The notes under the pieces were generated by a model. It saw nothing but the letters and a program-made list of their open reading frames with translations, had not been told where the DNA came from and ran no database searches. DNA of 44,747 nt. It comes from Clostridium akagii DSM 12554 (GTDB lineage: Bacteria; Bacillota; Clostridia; Clostridiales; Clostridiaceae). Of this stretch, positions 25,644 to 35,319 are shown one piece after another (the stretch's first letter is position 1; each line of letters begins with the position of its first letter). The stretch lies in assembly GCF_000686725.1 (NCBI RefSeq), contig NZ_JMLK01000028.1, positions 1 through 44,747 of the forward strand, given 5' to 3'. The position numbers were made by a program, and so were the translations under genes.

Positions 25644-26501
25644 TTACAATTTTAGTATTTCAAGTATTCTTTGCAAATCATCATTGGAGTAATATTCTAT
25701 TTCGATTTTTCCTTTGTTATTTTTACTTTTCAAATTTACCTTCGTACCAAATACTCCTTCTAATCTATCACGTATATCCCTTATATATCCTGCAAATTTT
25801 TCATCCACATCTTCTTTAATTACGTCTTCTTTTTTTTCTTGTAATCTTTTAATTAGTTTCTCTGTTTCCCTTACACTAAGGCTTTCATCTATTATTTGCT
25901 GTGCTAACTTATATTGAAGCTCATTATCATCAATTCCTAAAATTGTTCTAGCATGTCCTTCTGAAATTATACCATCCATTAAATACGCTTGAACTCTTCC
26001 ATCTAAATTTAATAATCTAATACAATTTGTGATTACAGTTCTTGATTTCCCCACTTTTTTCCCTAACTCCTCTTGAGTTAGATTAAATTCTCCAAGTAGT
26101 TTTTTATATGCTAAAGCCTCTTCAATTGGATTTAAATCCTCTCTTTGGATATTTTCTATTAATGAAACTTCAAGCAGTTCTTTATCTGTTAATTCCATTA
26201 TTACTGCAGGTATATCAGAAAGCCCAATGCTCTTTGCAGCTCTCCATCGCCTTTCTCCAGCGACAATTACATAATTATCATCCTTTTTCATTAAAACAAG
26301 AGGTTGAATAATTCCATGTTCCTTGATTGATTCAGCTAAATTTTTTATTTTTTCATCATCAAAATTTTTTCTTGGCTGGTCTGTGTTTGCTTTAATCAAA
26401 TTAATTGATATGAGATTCACACTACTATTTCTAGCTTCCTCCACATTATTTTGATTGATTAATGCTCCAAGACCTCTACCTAATCCACCTTTTTTATTCA
26501 T
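25644..26501 (-). CDS. parB: Chromosome-partitioning protein ParB (Spo0J)
   Basis: The 285-residue CTPase clamp loads at parS, condenses the origin region and recruits SMC. Visible parts are the ParA-stimulating N-terminus KKGGLGRGLGALI, the CTP-binding fold with DQPRKNFDDEKI and GERRWRAAK at about 82-90, the helix-turn-helix region around LTQEELGKKVGKSRTVI, and the C-terminal dimer domain. It follows parA by seven bases. In B. subtilis the pair also affects sporulation. Confidence 0.97.
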   Translation of the reverse strand: MNKKGGLGRGLGALINQNNVEEARNSSVNLISINLIKANTDQPRKNFDDEKIKNLAESIKEHGIIQPLVLMKKDDNYVIVAGERRWRAAKSIGLSDIPAVIMELTDKELLEVSLIENIQREDLNPIEEALAYKKLLGEFNLTQEELGKKVGKSRTVITNCIRLLNLDGRVQAYLMDGIISEGHARTILGIDDNELQYKLAQQIIDESLSVRETEKLIKRLQEKKEDVIKEDVDEKFAGYIRDIRDRLEGVFGTKVNLKSKNNKGKIEIEYYSNDDLQRILEILKL

Positions 26502-26508
26502 ACTTTAA

Positions 26509-27276
26509 TCACCTCTTTTGTCTCATTAAAAACTCTTCAGCTAGCTCTCTGTAGCACTCCGCACCCTTACATTTCTCATCATAAAGCAAAATTGGTAATC
26601 CAAAACTCGGTGCTTCCGCAAGCCTAATGTTTCTTGGAATAGTGGTTTTATAAATTTTTTCACCAAAGTATTTATTTACCTCATTATAAACCTCGTTTGA
26701 AAGTTTTGTTCTGTTACTATACATAGTTAGGACTACTCCCTCTACAGCAAGGTTTTTATTTAATGATTTATTAACTAAATGAATTGTATTAATAAGCTGT
26801 CCAACCCCTTCTAATGCATAAAATTCAGCTTGTATTGGAATCAACACACTATCTGATGCACATAACGCATTAATTGTTAAAAGCCCAAGAGATGGTGGAC
26901 AGTCTATAAATATATAATCATATTCATTTTCAACTTCTTTAATCTTATCTTTTAATATAGATTCTCTATTTTTAATATCAATTATTTCAACTTCTGCTCC
27001 CGCTAGTTCTAAAGTTGATGGAGCTATAAAGAAATTATCAATAATTTCTGATTTAATTATAATATCCTGTAATTTTTGATCTGTGGTAATAACATCATAC
27101 ATTGATTCTTGTATTGTTGTTTTATCAAATCCTAATCCACTTGTTGTGTTTCCTTGAGGATCAATGTCTATAGTCAATATTTTATAACCTTGCATTGCTA
27201 AATATGAACATAGATTTATGTTGGTTGTAGTTTTACCAACCCCACCTTTTTGATTGAATATGCTCACTACTTTCAT
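26509..27276 (-). CDS. parA: Chromosome-partitioning ATPase ParA (Soj)
   Basis: The 255-residue ATPase has the deviant Walker A KGGVGKTT at residues 10-17, the Walker B region YDYIFIDCPPSLG, and the conserved end of the Soj family. The ATP dimer binds DNA; ParB stimulates hydrolysis. In B. subtilis Soj also acts on DnaA, which is relevant with oriC 8 kb away. The ATG follows AGAGGTG. Confidence 0.97.
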   Translation of the reverse strand: MKVVSIFNQKGGVGKTTTNINLCSYLAMQGYKILTIDIDPQGNTTSGLGFDKTTIQESMYDVITTDQKLQDIIIKSEIIDNFFIAPSTLELAGAEVEIIDIKNRESILKDKIKEVENEYDYIFIDCPPSLGLLTINALCASDSVLIPIQAEFYALEGVGQLINTIHLVNKSLNKNLAVEGVVLTMYSNRTKLSNEVYNEVNKYFGEKIYKTTIPRNIRLAEAPSFGLPILLYDEKCKGAECYRELAEEFLMRQKR

Positions 27277-27465
27277 TTAATTTCACCTCTTTCCATTAAT
27301 GTCTATCTTATTTTAGCAGATATAATATAAAATAATACAACAAAATTTTATTATTTCACATTATCATTATAATATGATACTTAAACTTTATAAATAGATT
27401 TTACAAAACATTTATAATAAACTTTGATTTTTCATAACTTTAGCTACAAATATATGAATTTTCAT

Positions 27466-27502
27466 AAAAAATAGACTCACATAAAATGTGAGTCTATTTT
27501 TT
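27466..27502 (-). terminator. Terminator overlapping the noc stop codon
   Basis: AAAAAATAGACTCACAT pairs perfectly with ATGTGAGTCTATTTTTT around a 3-base loop. On the minus strand the first arm starts in the last Lys codons of noc and includes its TAG. Confidence 0.9.
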
Positions 27503-28303
27503 CTTTGTTCCACGTGAAACATTTTTTTTAGGTATCTTAATTGTAACTTCAATAAATTCTTCTAATTCACGTGATCTATAGTTAGCATCTATTCCATACT
27601 TATCAAATACCTGTTTAATTGTATTAATATAAATTTTAGGACTAAAAATTCCTTTTATTCGTTTCGTTCCATCTGATGCTATATCTACGTTAGCAATTTT
27701 AAATAATTCTCTTTCAACTAATTCTTCAGTCTTTTTAACGTTTAATTCCTGCTTTATTATTAATTTTAAGACTTTTTTCTGTAGCCTTAAATTGGGCAAT
27801 TTCAATAATGCTCTAGCATGTCTCTCAGTTAATGCATTTTTCAAGATAAATTTTCTAAGTTCACTATCAAGTTTCAATACCCTTATCTTATTTGCTACTG
27901 TTGATTGCTTTTTACCAATACTTAATGCAAGCTTTTCCTGGGTATATCCATGCTCTTTAATAAGATTGTAATAAGCCTCTGCCTCTTCTATAAAATTTAA
28001 ATCTTCCCTTTGAAGATTCTCAAGAAGCGCAATAGCAGCTGAGTCCTTGTCAGAAATATCTACCACTATCGCTGGAACAGATTTCAACCCAGCAATTTTT
28101 GCTGCTCTTAGTCTTCTTTCACCAGCCACAAGTTCATATTTTCCCTCAATGTCTTTTCTAACTGATAATGGTTGTATTATACCATAATTTTTTATTGATT
28201 GCGCTAGCTCATTAAGTGCTCCTTCATCAAAAAACTTTCTTGGCTGATACGCATTAGCATAAACACAATCTGTTGGTATATATAGTATATCCTCACTAAT
28301 CAT
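27494..28303 (-). CDS. noc: Nucleoid occlusion protein Noc (ParB-like)
   Basis: A ParB paralogue of about 269 residues. The CTP-binding motif GERRLRAAK lies near residue 61 and the DNA-binding region includes YTQEKLALSIGKKQSTVANK. Noc binds DNA and membrane and keeps the division machinery off the nucleoid. Position between rsmG and parA is the standard place for noc. I favour the ATG at 28303, because GAGGG directly touches the earlier ATG at 28315. The last codons contain a parS site. Confidence 0.88.
   Translation of the reverse strand: MISEDILYIPTDCVYANAYQPRKFFDEGALNELAQSIKNYGIIQPLSVRKDIEGKYELVAGERRLRAAKIAGLKSVPAIVVDISDKDSAAIALLENLQREDLNFIEEAEAYYNLIKEHGYTQEKLALSIGKKQSTVANKIRVLKLDSELRKFILKNALTERHARALLKLPNLRLQKKVLKLIIKQELNVKKTEELVERELFKIANVDIASDGTKRIKGIFSPKIYINTIKQVFDKYGIDANYRSRELEEFIEVTIKIPKKNVSRGTKKK
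27506..27521. promoter_or_regulatory. parS site 2, inside noc
   Basis: TGTTCCACGTGAAACA again matches parS perfectly. It encodes part of NVSRGTK near the Noc C-terminus and ends four bases before the terminator stem begins. Confidence 0.97.
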
Positions 28304-28455
28304 AGTAGAAACCATCCCTCATATATATTTCATTAGGCAGGTGAAATGGAATAACTTAGAATACTTACTAGTTATTTTTTCAAGATGCCCTAACCTATAT
28401 TTTTCTTCATTAAATGATAAAATCCTTCTTTTTAACAATAATTTAATAAACTTAT

Positions 28456-29175
28456 TTATTTCAATGGTTTTTTTGTAACCATACCAGCTTTTCTTGGATA
28501 TTTTATATCTGTTGATTTCATCTTCTTTATTATAACTAAATTATGATTCATTTCACTATCTTCCATATCTACTTTTATAACTTCTTGTATTCTACCGCCT
28601 AAAGTACCTATAGCATTTTTTGAATCTTTAAGCTCCTGTTCAATACTTGGACCTTTAAGAGCCAAAAAATATCCTCCAACTTTTACATATGGCATACAAA
28701 ACTCACTTAATACTGTCATATTAGCCACAGCCCTTGAGGTTGCTATATCAAATTTTTCTCTATACTCTTTATCTTTAGCAAAATCTTCTGCTCTACCGTG
28801 AATTGCCTTAATATCCTTCAAATCTAGTTCATTTATCACTTCATTAAGAAAGTTTATTCTTTTATTTAATGAATCAAGAAGTACAACTTCCTTGCCACTA
28901 TTAACTATTTTTATTGGTATGCCAGGAAATCCAGCACCTGTACCCACATCAATAATATTCTTTGCATCTTTTAAAAATTTAAAATTAAAGGATTTTATAG
29001 AATCAATAAAATGTTTTTGGATTATCTCCGAATCATCTGTTATAGCTGTAAGATTAATTTTTTTATTCCATTCCTGTATCATTTCTTTATATTTAATAAA
29101 TTTATTGTATTTATTTTCATCAAAGGTTAACCCTACTTTTTCACATGCCTTGCTCATTGCATCAAAATATATCAT
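28456..29175 (-). CDS. rsmG: 16S rRNA (guanine527-N7)-methyltransferase RsmG
   Basis: The 239-residue SAM-dependent enzyme (GidB) methylates G527 of 16S rRNA; its loss gives low-level streptomycin resistance in other bacteria. The N-terminal [13 protein letters not shown], the SAM motif [14 protein letters not shown] and the later [12 protein letters not shown] are characteristic. The ATG follows AAAGGAGG by five bases. It lies 62 bases after mnmG. Confidence 0.96.
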   Translation of the reverse strand: MIYFDAMSKACEKVGLTFDENKYNKFIKYKEMIQEWNKKINLTAITDDSEIIQKHFIDSIKSFNFKFLKDAKNIIDVGTGAGFPGIPIKIVNSGKEVVLLDSLNKRINFLNEVINELDLKDIKAIHGRAEDFAKDKEYREKFDIATSRAVANMTVLSEFCMPYVKVGGYFLALKGPSIEQELKDSKNAIGTLGGRIQEVIKVDMEDSEMNHNLVIIKKMKSTDIKYPRKAGMVTKKPLK

Positions 29176-29237
29176 TTTTCCTCCTTTAAGTTATATTATT
29201 GCTATTTATTGATATTTGTTTGCATTAATGTATATTA

Positions 29238-31118
29238 TTATGCTGTTCTGAAGTATTGCTCTAAATATATCATTAAAACTGATATATCTGCAGGTGAAAC
29301 TCCTGAAATTCGTGATGCCTGACCTAAATTAGCCGGTCTCAATTTATCCATCTTCTGAATTGCTTCTACTCTTAAGCCTCTAACCATATTAAAGTCTATA
29401 TCATCAGGTATGACTCTACTTTCAAATTTTTTGAACTGACCCACCTGCTCAATTTGCTTAGAAATATATCCCTCGTACTTAGTCATAATTTCAACTTCAT
29501 CAGTTATGTGCTTTAATAAATCCGGTCTTTCTTTATCTAAACCTTCTAAAATATTATAGTTAAGCTCAGGTCTTTTTATAAGTTCGTATAAGCTAACCGG
29601 TTTTTTTAATGGTGTTGAGTCCAAAGTAACAAGGAAATCATTCACTTCAACTTTGTTAGTAATTTGAAGCTTCTTTAATCTATATATTTCATCTTCAATA
29701 GCTTTTTTTCTACTCGTGAAACTATTGTATCTTAGGTCAGTAACTAATCCAACTTTTCTACCCATATCAGTTAACCTTAAATCAGCATTATCCTGTCTAA
29801 GTAGAAGCCTATACTCTGCACGAGACGTCATCATTCTATAAGGTTCATTTGTACCTTTAGTCACTAAATCATCAATTAACACACCAATATAAGCATCTGA
29901 TCTGCTTAACACTAGAGGTTCTTTATTCATTACCTTTAATGCCGCATTAATTCCTGCCATAAGACCTTGGCTTGCAGCTTCCTCATACCCTGAACTTCCA
30001 TTTAATTGCCCCGCACCAAATAATCCTTGTATTTTTTTGAATTCTAGAGACAACTTTAATTGAATGGGATCAATGCAATCATATTCAATAGCATATGCAG
30101 TTCTTAGTATTTCCGCATTCTCAAGTCCAGTTACCGTTCTAAGCATCTTTAATTGAACTTCCTCAGGAAGAGAACTAGACATTCCTCCAACGTACATTTC
30201 ATTGGTATTTTCGCCCTCTGGTTCAATAAATATTTGATGCTGATTTTTATCTGGAAATCTCATAACTTTATCTTCAATAGACGGACAATATCTTGGTCCA
30301 ATACTTTTAAGGGTTCCATTATACAATGGTGACCTGTCTATATTTTCTCTAATTACATTATGAGTCTCCTCATTAGTATAAGTTAGATAACAAAGTACTT
30401 GTTCCCTTTCTATCTTTTCGCTTATAAATGAAAATGGCGTAAGTACTTCATCCCCTGGCTGCTCTATCATCTTTGAAAAATCCACTGACCTTTTATTTAC
30501 TCTAGCTGGAGTACCTGTCTTAAAACGCCTAAGCTCTATACCTGCATCTATAAGGCTTTGTGATAATTCATTTGCCGGAAACAGTCCGCTAGGTCCGCCA
30601 CTATAATTTACTTCTCCAATGATTATTCTTGCTTTAAGATATGTTCCCGTGGCTAAAACAACAGCTTTAGCATGAAAATAAGCGCCATTTTTAGTAAGAA
30701 CCCCTTTGACTTTTTCACCATCCATATCAATACTAATAACTTCTATCTGTTTTATATATAAATTTTCTTGATTTTCTAGCACATATTTCATTCTTTCTGA
30801 GTATCTTTTTTTATCCGCTTGTGCTCTTAAAGAATGAACTGCTGGTCCTTTTGATAAATTAAGCATCTTTGATTGGGTAAAGGTATGATCAATATTTACA
30901 CCCATTTCTCCACCCAATGCATCAATTTCCCTAACCAAATGTCCTTTGGCAGTTCCTCCTACATTGGGATTACAAGGCATCATTGCTATACTATCTAAAT
31001 TCATTGTGCATACTAACGTTTTTGCTCCCATTCTAGCTGATGCAAGTGCTGACTCGCATCCCGCATGTCCAGCCCCAATTACTATTACATCAAAACTATC
31101 ACTATCATATTTAATCAT
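29238..31118 (-). CDS. mnmG: tRNA uridine 5-carboxymethylaminomethyl modification enzyme MnmG
   Basis: This FAD enzyme of about 626 residues (GidA) forms a complex with MnmE and modifies wobble uridine 34 in several tRNAs. The FAD site is [16 protein letters not shown] at the N-terminus. The family signatures [11 protein letters not shown] and [12 protein letters not shown] are present. I start at the ATG at 31118, since AGGTG is six bases before it; the earlier GTG is part of that site. The mnmE stop is at the same junction, which suggests coupled translation. Confidence 0.96.
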   Translation of the reverse strand: MIKYDSDSFDVIVIGAGHAGCESALASARMGAKTLVCTMNLDSIAMMPCNPNVGGTAKGHLVREIDALGGEMGVNIDHTFTQSKMLNLSKGPAVHSLRAQADKKRYSERMKYVLENQENLYIKQIEVISIDMDGEKVKGVLTKNGAYFHAKAVVLATGTYLKARIIIGEVNYSGGPSGLFPANELSQSLIDAGIELRRFKTGTPARVNKRSVDFSKMIEQPGDEVLTPFSFISEKIEREQVLCYLTYTNEETHNVIRENIDRSPLYNGTLKSIGPRYCPSIEDKVMRFPDKNQHQIFIEPEGENTNEMYVGGMSSSLPEEVQLKMLRTVTGLENAEILRTAYAIEYDCIDPIQLKLSLEFKKIQGLFGAGQLNGSSGYEEAASQGLMAGINAALKVMNKEPLVLSRSDAYIGVLIDDLVTKGTNEPYRMMTSRAEYRLLLRQDNADLRLTDMGRKVGLVTDLRYNSFTSRKKAIEDEIYRLKKLQITNKVEVNDFLVTLDSTPLKKPVSLYELIKRPELNYNILEGLDKERPDLLKHITDEVEIMTKYEGYISKQIEQVGQFKKFESRVIPDDIDFNMVRGLRVEAIQKMDKLRPANLGQASRISGVSPADISVLMIYLEQYFRTA

Positions 31119-31127
31119 AACATTCAC

Positions 31128-32507
31128 CTACTTCCCTAAACAAAAATTTTTGAATATTTTATCAATGAGATCTTCTTCTAATGTATCTCCAGTAACCTCA
31201 CCTAAAGCGTACCAAGCATTTCTTACGTCTATTGAAGCTAAATCAATTGCTTGTGTGTTTTTTAGTGCTGTTAATGAATCAATTAGACTATTTTTTGCTT
31301 TTATTAATGCAGCTTTATGCCTAGTATTGGTAATAATATAATCATTTAATTTAATATCGCCTTTAAAAAATAGATTTTTTATTTTGTTTTTTAATTCAAC
31401 TATACCAAGAGCATTTTTCGCTGAAATTTCAATTATAAATTCAGGATTAATATCTTTTATACTCTTTTCGTCTATTTTTCTAGGTAAATCTATTTTGTTT
31501 AATAAAACAATATACTTTTTATTCTTTATATACTCAATTATCTCTAAATCTTTTTCATCTAAAGCGGAGCTGGAATCCAACATGAATACTATTAAATCAG
31601 CTTCTTCTATCTTTTGTTTTGACTTTTCAACGCCAATTTTTTCTATTATATCCTCTGTTTCACGTATTCCTGCAGTATCCATTATATTTATTGGTATACC
31701 ATCAATATTTATATATTCTTCAATAACGTCTCTTGTTGTTCCTGCAACATCTGTGACAATTGCTCGATTTTCTTCTAATAATACATTTAAGAGTGAAGAC
31801 TTTCCAACATTAGGCTTACCAACAATTGCAGTTTTTAGGCCTTCTCTCAATATTTTACCTTCATCTGCAGTTAAAATAAGTTTTGTGATTTTATCTAAAA
31901 CGACTTCAAGTACCGCTGTAGTCTTTTCAGATGTCATTTCTTCTAAATCATCCTCGGGATAATCAACAGTGGCCTCTATATGAGCAATGATTTCCAATAG
32001 TTCATCCCTCAGAATATTTATCTCTTTGGACACCCTACCTTCTGCTTGCATAACAGCAGCTTTCATACTTGCTTCTGTTTTTGCTGTTATTATATCCATT
32101 ACTGCCTCTGCCTCACTAAGATCTATTCTTCCATTTAAAAATGCTCTCTTAGTAAATTCACCTGCCTCGGCAATTCTAGCTCCACATTTTAAAATTTCTT
32201 CTAATATTCTACTTGTAACAAAGATTCCACCATGGCAATTAACCTCAACAGTATCTTCAGCAGTGAAACTTTTGGGACCTTTCATAAAACTAATTATTAC
32301 TTCATCAATAATACTACCGTTATTTGAATCTATTAAATTTCCATAACGCATACTATATGGTTTTATATCCAAAATATTTTCTCCGTTTTTGGCCCTAAAA
32401 ATTTTATTTACAATCTCTAATGAATTACTTCCGGAAACTCTTATTATTGAAACTCCACTTTCCCCTATTGCAGTGGCTATTGCTGCTATAGTATCAAATT
32501 CTTTCAT
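31128..32507 (-). CDS. mnmE: tRNA modification GTPase MnmE
   Basis: The 459-residue GTPase (TrmE) works with MnmG on wobble uridines. It has the N-terminal tetrahydrofolate-binding domain ([20 protein letters not shown]), a helical domain, an inserted G domain with [20 protein letters not shown] and NKID, and the C-terminal IFKNFCLGK whose cysteine is conserved. The strong ribosome binding site lies 28 bases upstream with a hairpin between it and the ATG. An in-frame TAA in that hairpin excludes an earlier start. Confidence 0.96.
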   Translation of the reverse strand: MKEFDTIAAIATAIGESGVSIIRVSGSNSLEIVNKIFRAKNGENILDIKPYSMRYGNLIDSNNGSIIDEVIISFMKGPKSFTAEDTVEVNCHGGIFVTSRILEEILKCGARIAEAGEFTKRAFLNGRIDLSEAEAVMDIITAKTEASMKAAVMQAEGRVSKEINILRDELLEIIAHIEATVDYPEDDLEEMTSEKTTAVLEVVLDKITKLILTADEGKILREGLKTAIVGKPNVGKSSLLNVLLEENRAIVTDVAGTTRDVIEEYINIDGIPINIMDTAGIRETEDIIEKIGVEKSKQKIEEADLIVFMLDSSSALDEKDLEIIEYIKNKKYIVLLNKIDLPRKIDEKSIKDINPEFIIEISAKNALGIVELKNKIKNLFFKGDIKLNDYIITNTRHKAALIKAKNSLIDSLTALKNTQAIDLASIDVRNAWYALGEVTGDTLEEDLIDKIFKNFCLGK

Positions 32508-32516
32508 ATTATTTAT

Positions 32517-32545
32517 GGTAAGAAATTCTTACCAACTCCCTCCTC
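32517..32545 (-). promoter_or_regulatory. Hairpin between ribosome binding site and mnmE start
   Basis: The palindrome GGTAAGAAATTCTTACC (32517-32533) can form a 7-bp stem. GAGGAGGGAG lies directly upstream in the transcript (32545-32536) and nine bases separate the stem from the ATG. Folding would shorten the effective spacing from 28 to about 11. Confidence 0.5.
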
Positions 32546-32572
32546 TTTTCATTTTAATCTCATAACAAGTAA

Positions 32573-32597
32573 AAAGAAAGCCATTAGGCTTTCTTTA
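32573..32597 (-). terminator. Terminator overlapping the khpB stop codon
   Basis: AAAGAAAGCC pairs with GGCTTTCTTT around a 4-base loop; TTTTTAC follows on the minus strand. The first arm includes the last Lys-Lys-Ala codons and stop of khpB, so mnmE probably has its own promoter or depends on read-through. Confidence 0.75.
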
Positions 32598-33210
32598 AAT
32601 CAATTACTACATATCTACGAGGTTCGTCACCTTCACTGTAGGTTCTAACGTATTTATCACTTTGTAGTGCTGAATGAATTATTCTTCTTTCATAAGGGTT
32701 CATAGGCTCCAGTCTCATAAGTTTACCTGTTTTTTCAACTCTATGAGACATCCTCACTGCTAATCTTTTTAATGTTTCTTCTCTTTTATCTCTATAGTTT
32801 TCAGCATCAAGTACAACTCTTTTATATTGTCCATCTTGACCTTTATTTACAACTAAATTAACAAGATATTGAATAGAATCTAAAGTCTCACCCCTATATC
32901 CAATTAAAATACCCATACTAGAACCTTTAAGTTCAATTTTAAGTACATTGTTATTTTCATTTATGTCTATTTCTGCTTCTATTTTCATATTTTCAAGAAT
33001 ACTTGATAAAAAGGCTCTTGCCTCTTCACAATAATCTTTACTTACCGTTACTGATATTTTGGCAGGTCTTTTTCTTATAAAACTTAAAATTCCTTTACTA
33101 CCTTCATCAATAACTTGAATTTGAACCCTATTTTCATCAACACCAAGTTCACTAAGTGCATTCTTTTTTGCTTCATCAATAGTTTTGCCTACAAATTCCA
33201 TACATTTCAT
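32584..33210 (-). CDS. khpB: RNA-binding protein KhpB (Jag/EloR)
   Basis: About 208 residues with three parts: the Jag-N domain (MKCMEFVGKTIDEAKKNAL), a type II KH domain with IGYRGETLDSIQYLVN, and an R3H domain ending RRIIHSALQSDKYVRTYSEG. KhpB binds many RNAs and takes part in cell elongation control in Firmicutes. The ATG at 33210 lies nine bases after AAAGGGGGTG; the GTG four codons earlier overlaps that site. It follows yidC by 30 bases, the standard neighbour. Confidence 0.94.
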   Translation of the reverse strand: MKCMEFVGKTIDEAKKNALSELGVDENRVQIQVIDEGSKGILSFIRKRPAKISVTVSKDYCEEARAFLSSILENMKIEAEIDINENNNVLKIELKGSSMGILIGYRGETLDSIQYLVNLVVNKGQDGQYKRVVLDAENYRDKREETLKRLAVRMSHRVEKTGKLMRLEPMNPYERRIIHSALQSDKYVRTYSEGDEPRRYVVIDLKKA

Positions 33211-33240
33211 AACGTAAGACACCCCCTTTGCAGGTTAAAT

Positions 33241-34032
33241 CTAGTTATTATTAGATATTCTCTTTTTGTATTTATCCTTCTTATTTGTTTTGTTTTCTGA
33301 AGAATCTGCATCCCCAATAGTTTTATTATTATTACTATTATCATCATCTTCATCGTCCATTTTCCTAGAAAGCATAAGCATAACAATTCTTGTTTGCACC
33401 ATTTGTATTAAATTACCTATGGTCCAATAAAGAACTAGTGCAGCATTGAATCTCATACTCATAAATAAAAATACTCCGGACATAATTAAATTCATGCTTT
33501 GTGATTGCTTTGCTTGAGCTTTATCCGCATTGTTTGCTGTCATAAGCATTCCAGAAACATATGTAGTTACACCAGAAAAAATAGGCAATATTAATGATGT
33601 CCAATCTTTAAAACTGGCAATCTTAGACAAATCATGAATCCATAAAAATCCAACGCCTTTAATGCCTGCTAATGTGGAGAATACGAAATATAATGCAATC
33701 AATATAGGATATTGGAGTATAAGTGGTAAACATCCTCCGAAAGGATTAACCCCTTTTTCTTTATATAACTTCGAAGTTTCTTCCTGAAGCTTTTTTGGGT
33801 CACTCTTATACTTAGTCTGAATTTTTTTTACCTCTGGGGCAATTCTTGTCATTAGAAACGAAGATTTTAACTGTTTATAGTTGAACGGAAATAGTATCAT
33901 CCTTATTATAATTGTAAGAATGATTATTGATAACCCATATGAGATATTTTTATTGGGTACAATACCTAAAATACCATTATTTATAGCGTTAAAAAAGCTA
34001 ATGAACATATTATTTAAGAAAGGGATTTTCAA
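33241..34032 (-). CDS. yidC: Membrane protein insertase YidC (SpoIIIJ)
   Basis: The 263-residue insertase helps membrane proteins into the cytoplasmic membrane and, as SpoIIIJ, is needed for forespore development in B. subtilis. It shows the YidC core with five membrane segments, the conserved arginine region in YKQLKSSFLMTRIAPEVKKI and NPFGGCLPLILQYPILIALY. The C-terminal tail is highly charged with Asp and Asn runs (DDEDDDNSNNNK). There is no clear lipobox. The start is TTG eight bases after GGAGG. Confidence 0.95.
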   Translation of the reverse strand: MKIPFLNNMFISFFNAINNGILGIVPNKNISYGLSIIILTIIIRMILFPFNYKQLKSSFLMTRIAPEVKKIQTKYKSDPKKLQEETSKLYKEKGVNPFGGCLPLILQYPILIALYFVFSTLAGIKGVGFLWIHDLSKIASFKDWTSLILPIFSGVTTYVSGMLMTANNADKAQAKQSQSMNLIMSGVFLFMSMRFNAALVLYWTIGNLIQMVQTRIVMLMLSRKMDDEDDDNSNNNKTIGDADSSENKTNKKDKYKKRISNNN

Positions 34033-34051
34033 TATTATATCCTCCTATATT

Positions 34052-34261
34052 TTATTTAACCGGATCATATCCGCCTTTATTAAAAGGGTTACACCTAAAG
34101 ATTCTCCAAATTGCCATAAAACTACCCTTTACTGCACCATATTTTTCTATTGCTTCAATTGCATATTGGGAACAGGTGGGATAAAATCTGCAACTTGGTC
34201 TTTTCAAAACTGATATATATTTTCTATAAAATTTTATTAATTTTATTAGCATTATTTTCAT
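34052..34261 (-). CDS. yidD: Membrane protein insertion factor YidD
   Basis: The 69-residue protein has the family signature [26 protein letters not shown] and [12 protein letters not shown] with its conserved cysteines. It assists YidC. The start overlaps the end of rnpA by about 38 bases. I favour the ATG at 34261 over the TTG one codon earlier; the ATG at 34252 is also possible. Confidence 0.93.
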   Translation of the reverse strand: MKIMLIKLIKFYRKYISVLKRPSCRFYPTCSQYAIEAIEKYGAVKGSFMAIWRIFRCNPFNKGGYDPVK

Positions 34262-34598
34262 CAAAATACAAACCTGCTTTCCTAAACAGATTGTTCATAG
34301 AAGTTTCAACCTCACTGTATCCTTTATCATTACAAGCAAATCGAGCAATAAATACGAAATCATAACTTTTTTTAAATGATTCTTTGTTCAATCTATAGCT
34401 TTCTATTATTAATCTCTTAACTCTACTTCTCACTACACTTTTTCCAACTTTTTTACTTACAGATATTCCAACTCTATTGATATCCTTATTCTTGAAATTT
34501 TTAAATACATATAATACAAGAAGTTTATTAGAGAAAGATTTTCCTTTTCTATAGACTATTCTGAACTCTGAATTCTTTCTTATTTTGTCTTCTTTCAT
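34224..34598 (-). CDS. rnpA: Ribonuclease P protein component
   Basis: The 124-residue basic protein supports RNase P RNA in maturing tRNA 5' ends. The signatures are [20 protein letters not shown] and the RNR-type motif [17 protein letters not shown] start at [12 protein letters not shown], the usual family N-terminus; sixteen codons more are open upstream but cross the rpmH terminator. AAAGGAG lies 13 bases before this ATG, which is long. The gene overlaps yidD. Confidence 0.93.
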   Translation of the reverse strand: MKEDKIRKNSEFRIVYRKGKSFSNKLLVLYVFKNFKNKDINRVGISVSKKVGKSVVRSRVKRLIIESYRLNKESFKKSYDFVFIARFACNDKGYSEVETSMNNLFRKAGLYFDENNANKINKIL

Positions 34599-34632
34599 AT
34601 AAATTCTGTTGCTCCTTTTCTCTGCAATTATG

Positions 34633-34655
34633 GAAAAAGGCCACAAAAGCGGCCT
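34633..34655 (-). terminator. Weak terminator between rpmH and rnpA
   Basis: On the minus strand AGGCC-GCTTTTGT-GGCCT is followed by TTTTTCC. It begins right at the rpmH stop. The stem is only five bases long, so partial read-through into rnpA is expected and would set a high rpmH to rnpA ratio. Confidence 0.65.
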
Positions 34656-34790
34656 CTATGCTGTCAATTTCTTTCTTCCTTTAAATCTTCTTTTACTAAG
34701 AATATTTCTTCCTTGTGGTGTGCTCATTCTTTTTCTAAAGCCATGTTCTCTTGACCTTTGTTTCTTTTTTGGTTGATAAGTCATAAACAT
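34656..34790 (-). CDS. rpmH: 50S ribosomal protein L34
   Basis: The minus strand encodes 44 residues beginning [20 protein letters not shown] and ending [12 protein letters not shown], the full length and pattern of L34. AAAGGAGGTG lies eight bases before the ATG. The gene is the first leftward gene from oriC, as in nearly all Firmicutes, and its promoter must lie in the DnaA-box region. Confidence 0.97.
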   Translation of the reverse strand: MFMTYQPKKKQRSREHGFRKRMSTPQGRNILSKRRFKGRKKLTA

Positions 34791-34943
34791 ATTGCATGCA
34801 CCTCCTTTATGCTAATCAATTTTTTATATAGCAATTTACTTACTAACTTAATTTTAGTTTTACTTTTATATTATATATTCACCTTATATTAATGTCAATA
34901 TAAAGCCCTTTGTTGATAAATATAAAAGTAAAAAAATTTTATT

Positions 34944-35209
34944 TGTGGATAACTTCTTGAATAGATGTTTATGTTTTGCTATTATAAAAAGGGTTGTTAA
35001 TAATTATAATAATAAAAAGTTATACACAGACTGTGGACAAATTTGTGCATAACTTGTTTAATTAATGAGTATAAACCATCAATTATCTTGTTTTCTATCA
35101 AAAATACTCTGTTTTGATACGATTTTACCCTGTTAATATATATATTTAAAATATTGTGGATAATTTTATTATAATATTTCTATCAACAATATTATAAACA
35201 TGTGAATAA
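34944..35209. other. oriC: oriC part 1: DnaA-box cluster upstream of dnaA
   Basis: Six 9-base DnaA boxes are visible: TGTGGATAA at 34944 and 35155, TTATACACA at 35020, TGTGGACAA at 35032, TGTGCATAA at 35044 and TGTGAATAA at 35201. Two are perfect; four differ from the consensus at one position or a tolerated one. The surrounding DNA (34809-35300) is very AT-rich and also must contain the divergent rpmH and dnaA promoters. Binding here should serve both dnaA autoregulation and origin activity. Confidence 0.9.
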
Positions 35210-35319
35210 CTTTTGCTTAGTTTGTCAACAACCTAAGATATATACACTAAATTTGTTGATATCATTGTTAATAACTTTTTTATTTTCAACAAAAATTTTT
35301 TTTCACTGGAGGATAAAAC

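Noticed and set aside
31648-31663. TGTTTCACGTATTCCT as a third parS
   Set aside because: Only the left half fits; the right half differs at most positions from GTGAAACA, and it lies in mnmE coding sequence.
31384-31962. 192-residue plus-strand frame opposite mnmE
   Set aside because: It is the antisense of a conserved GTPase domain, with low-complexity Ser/Ile composition and no ribosome binding site.
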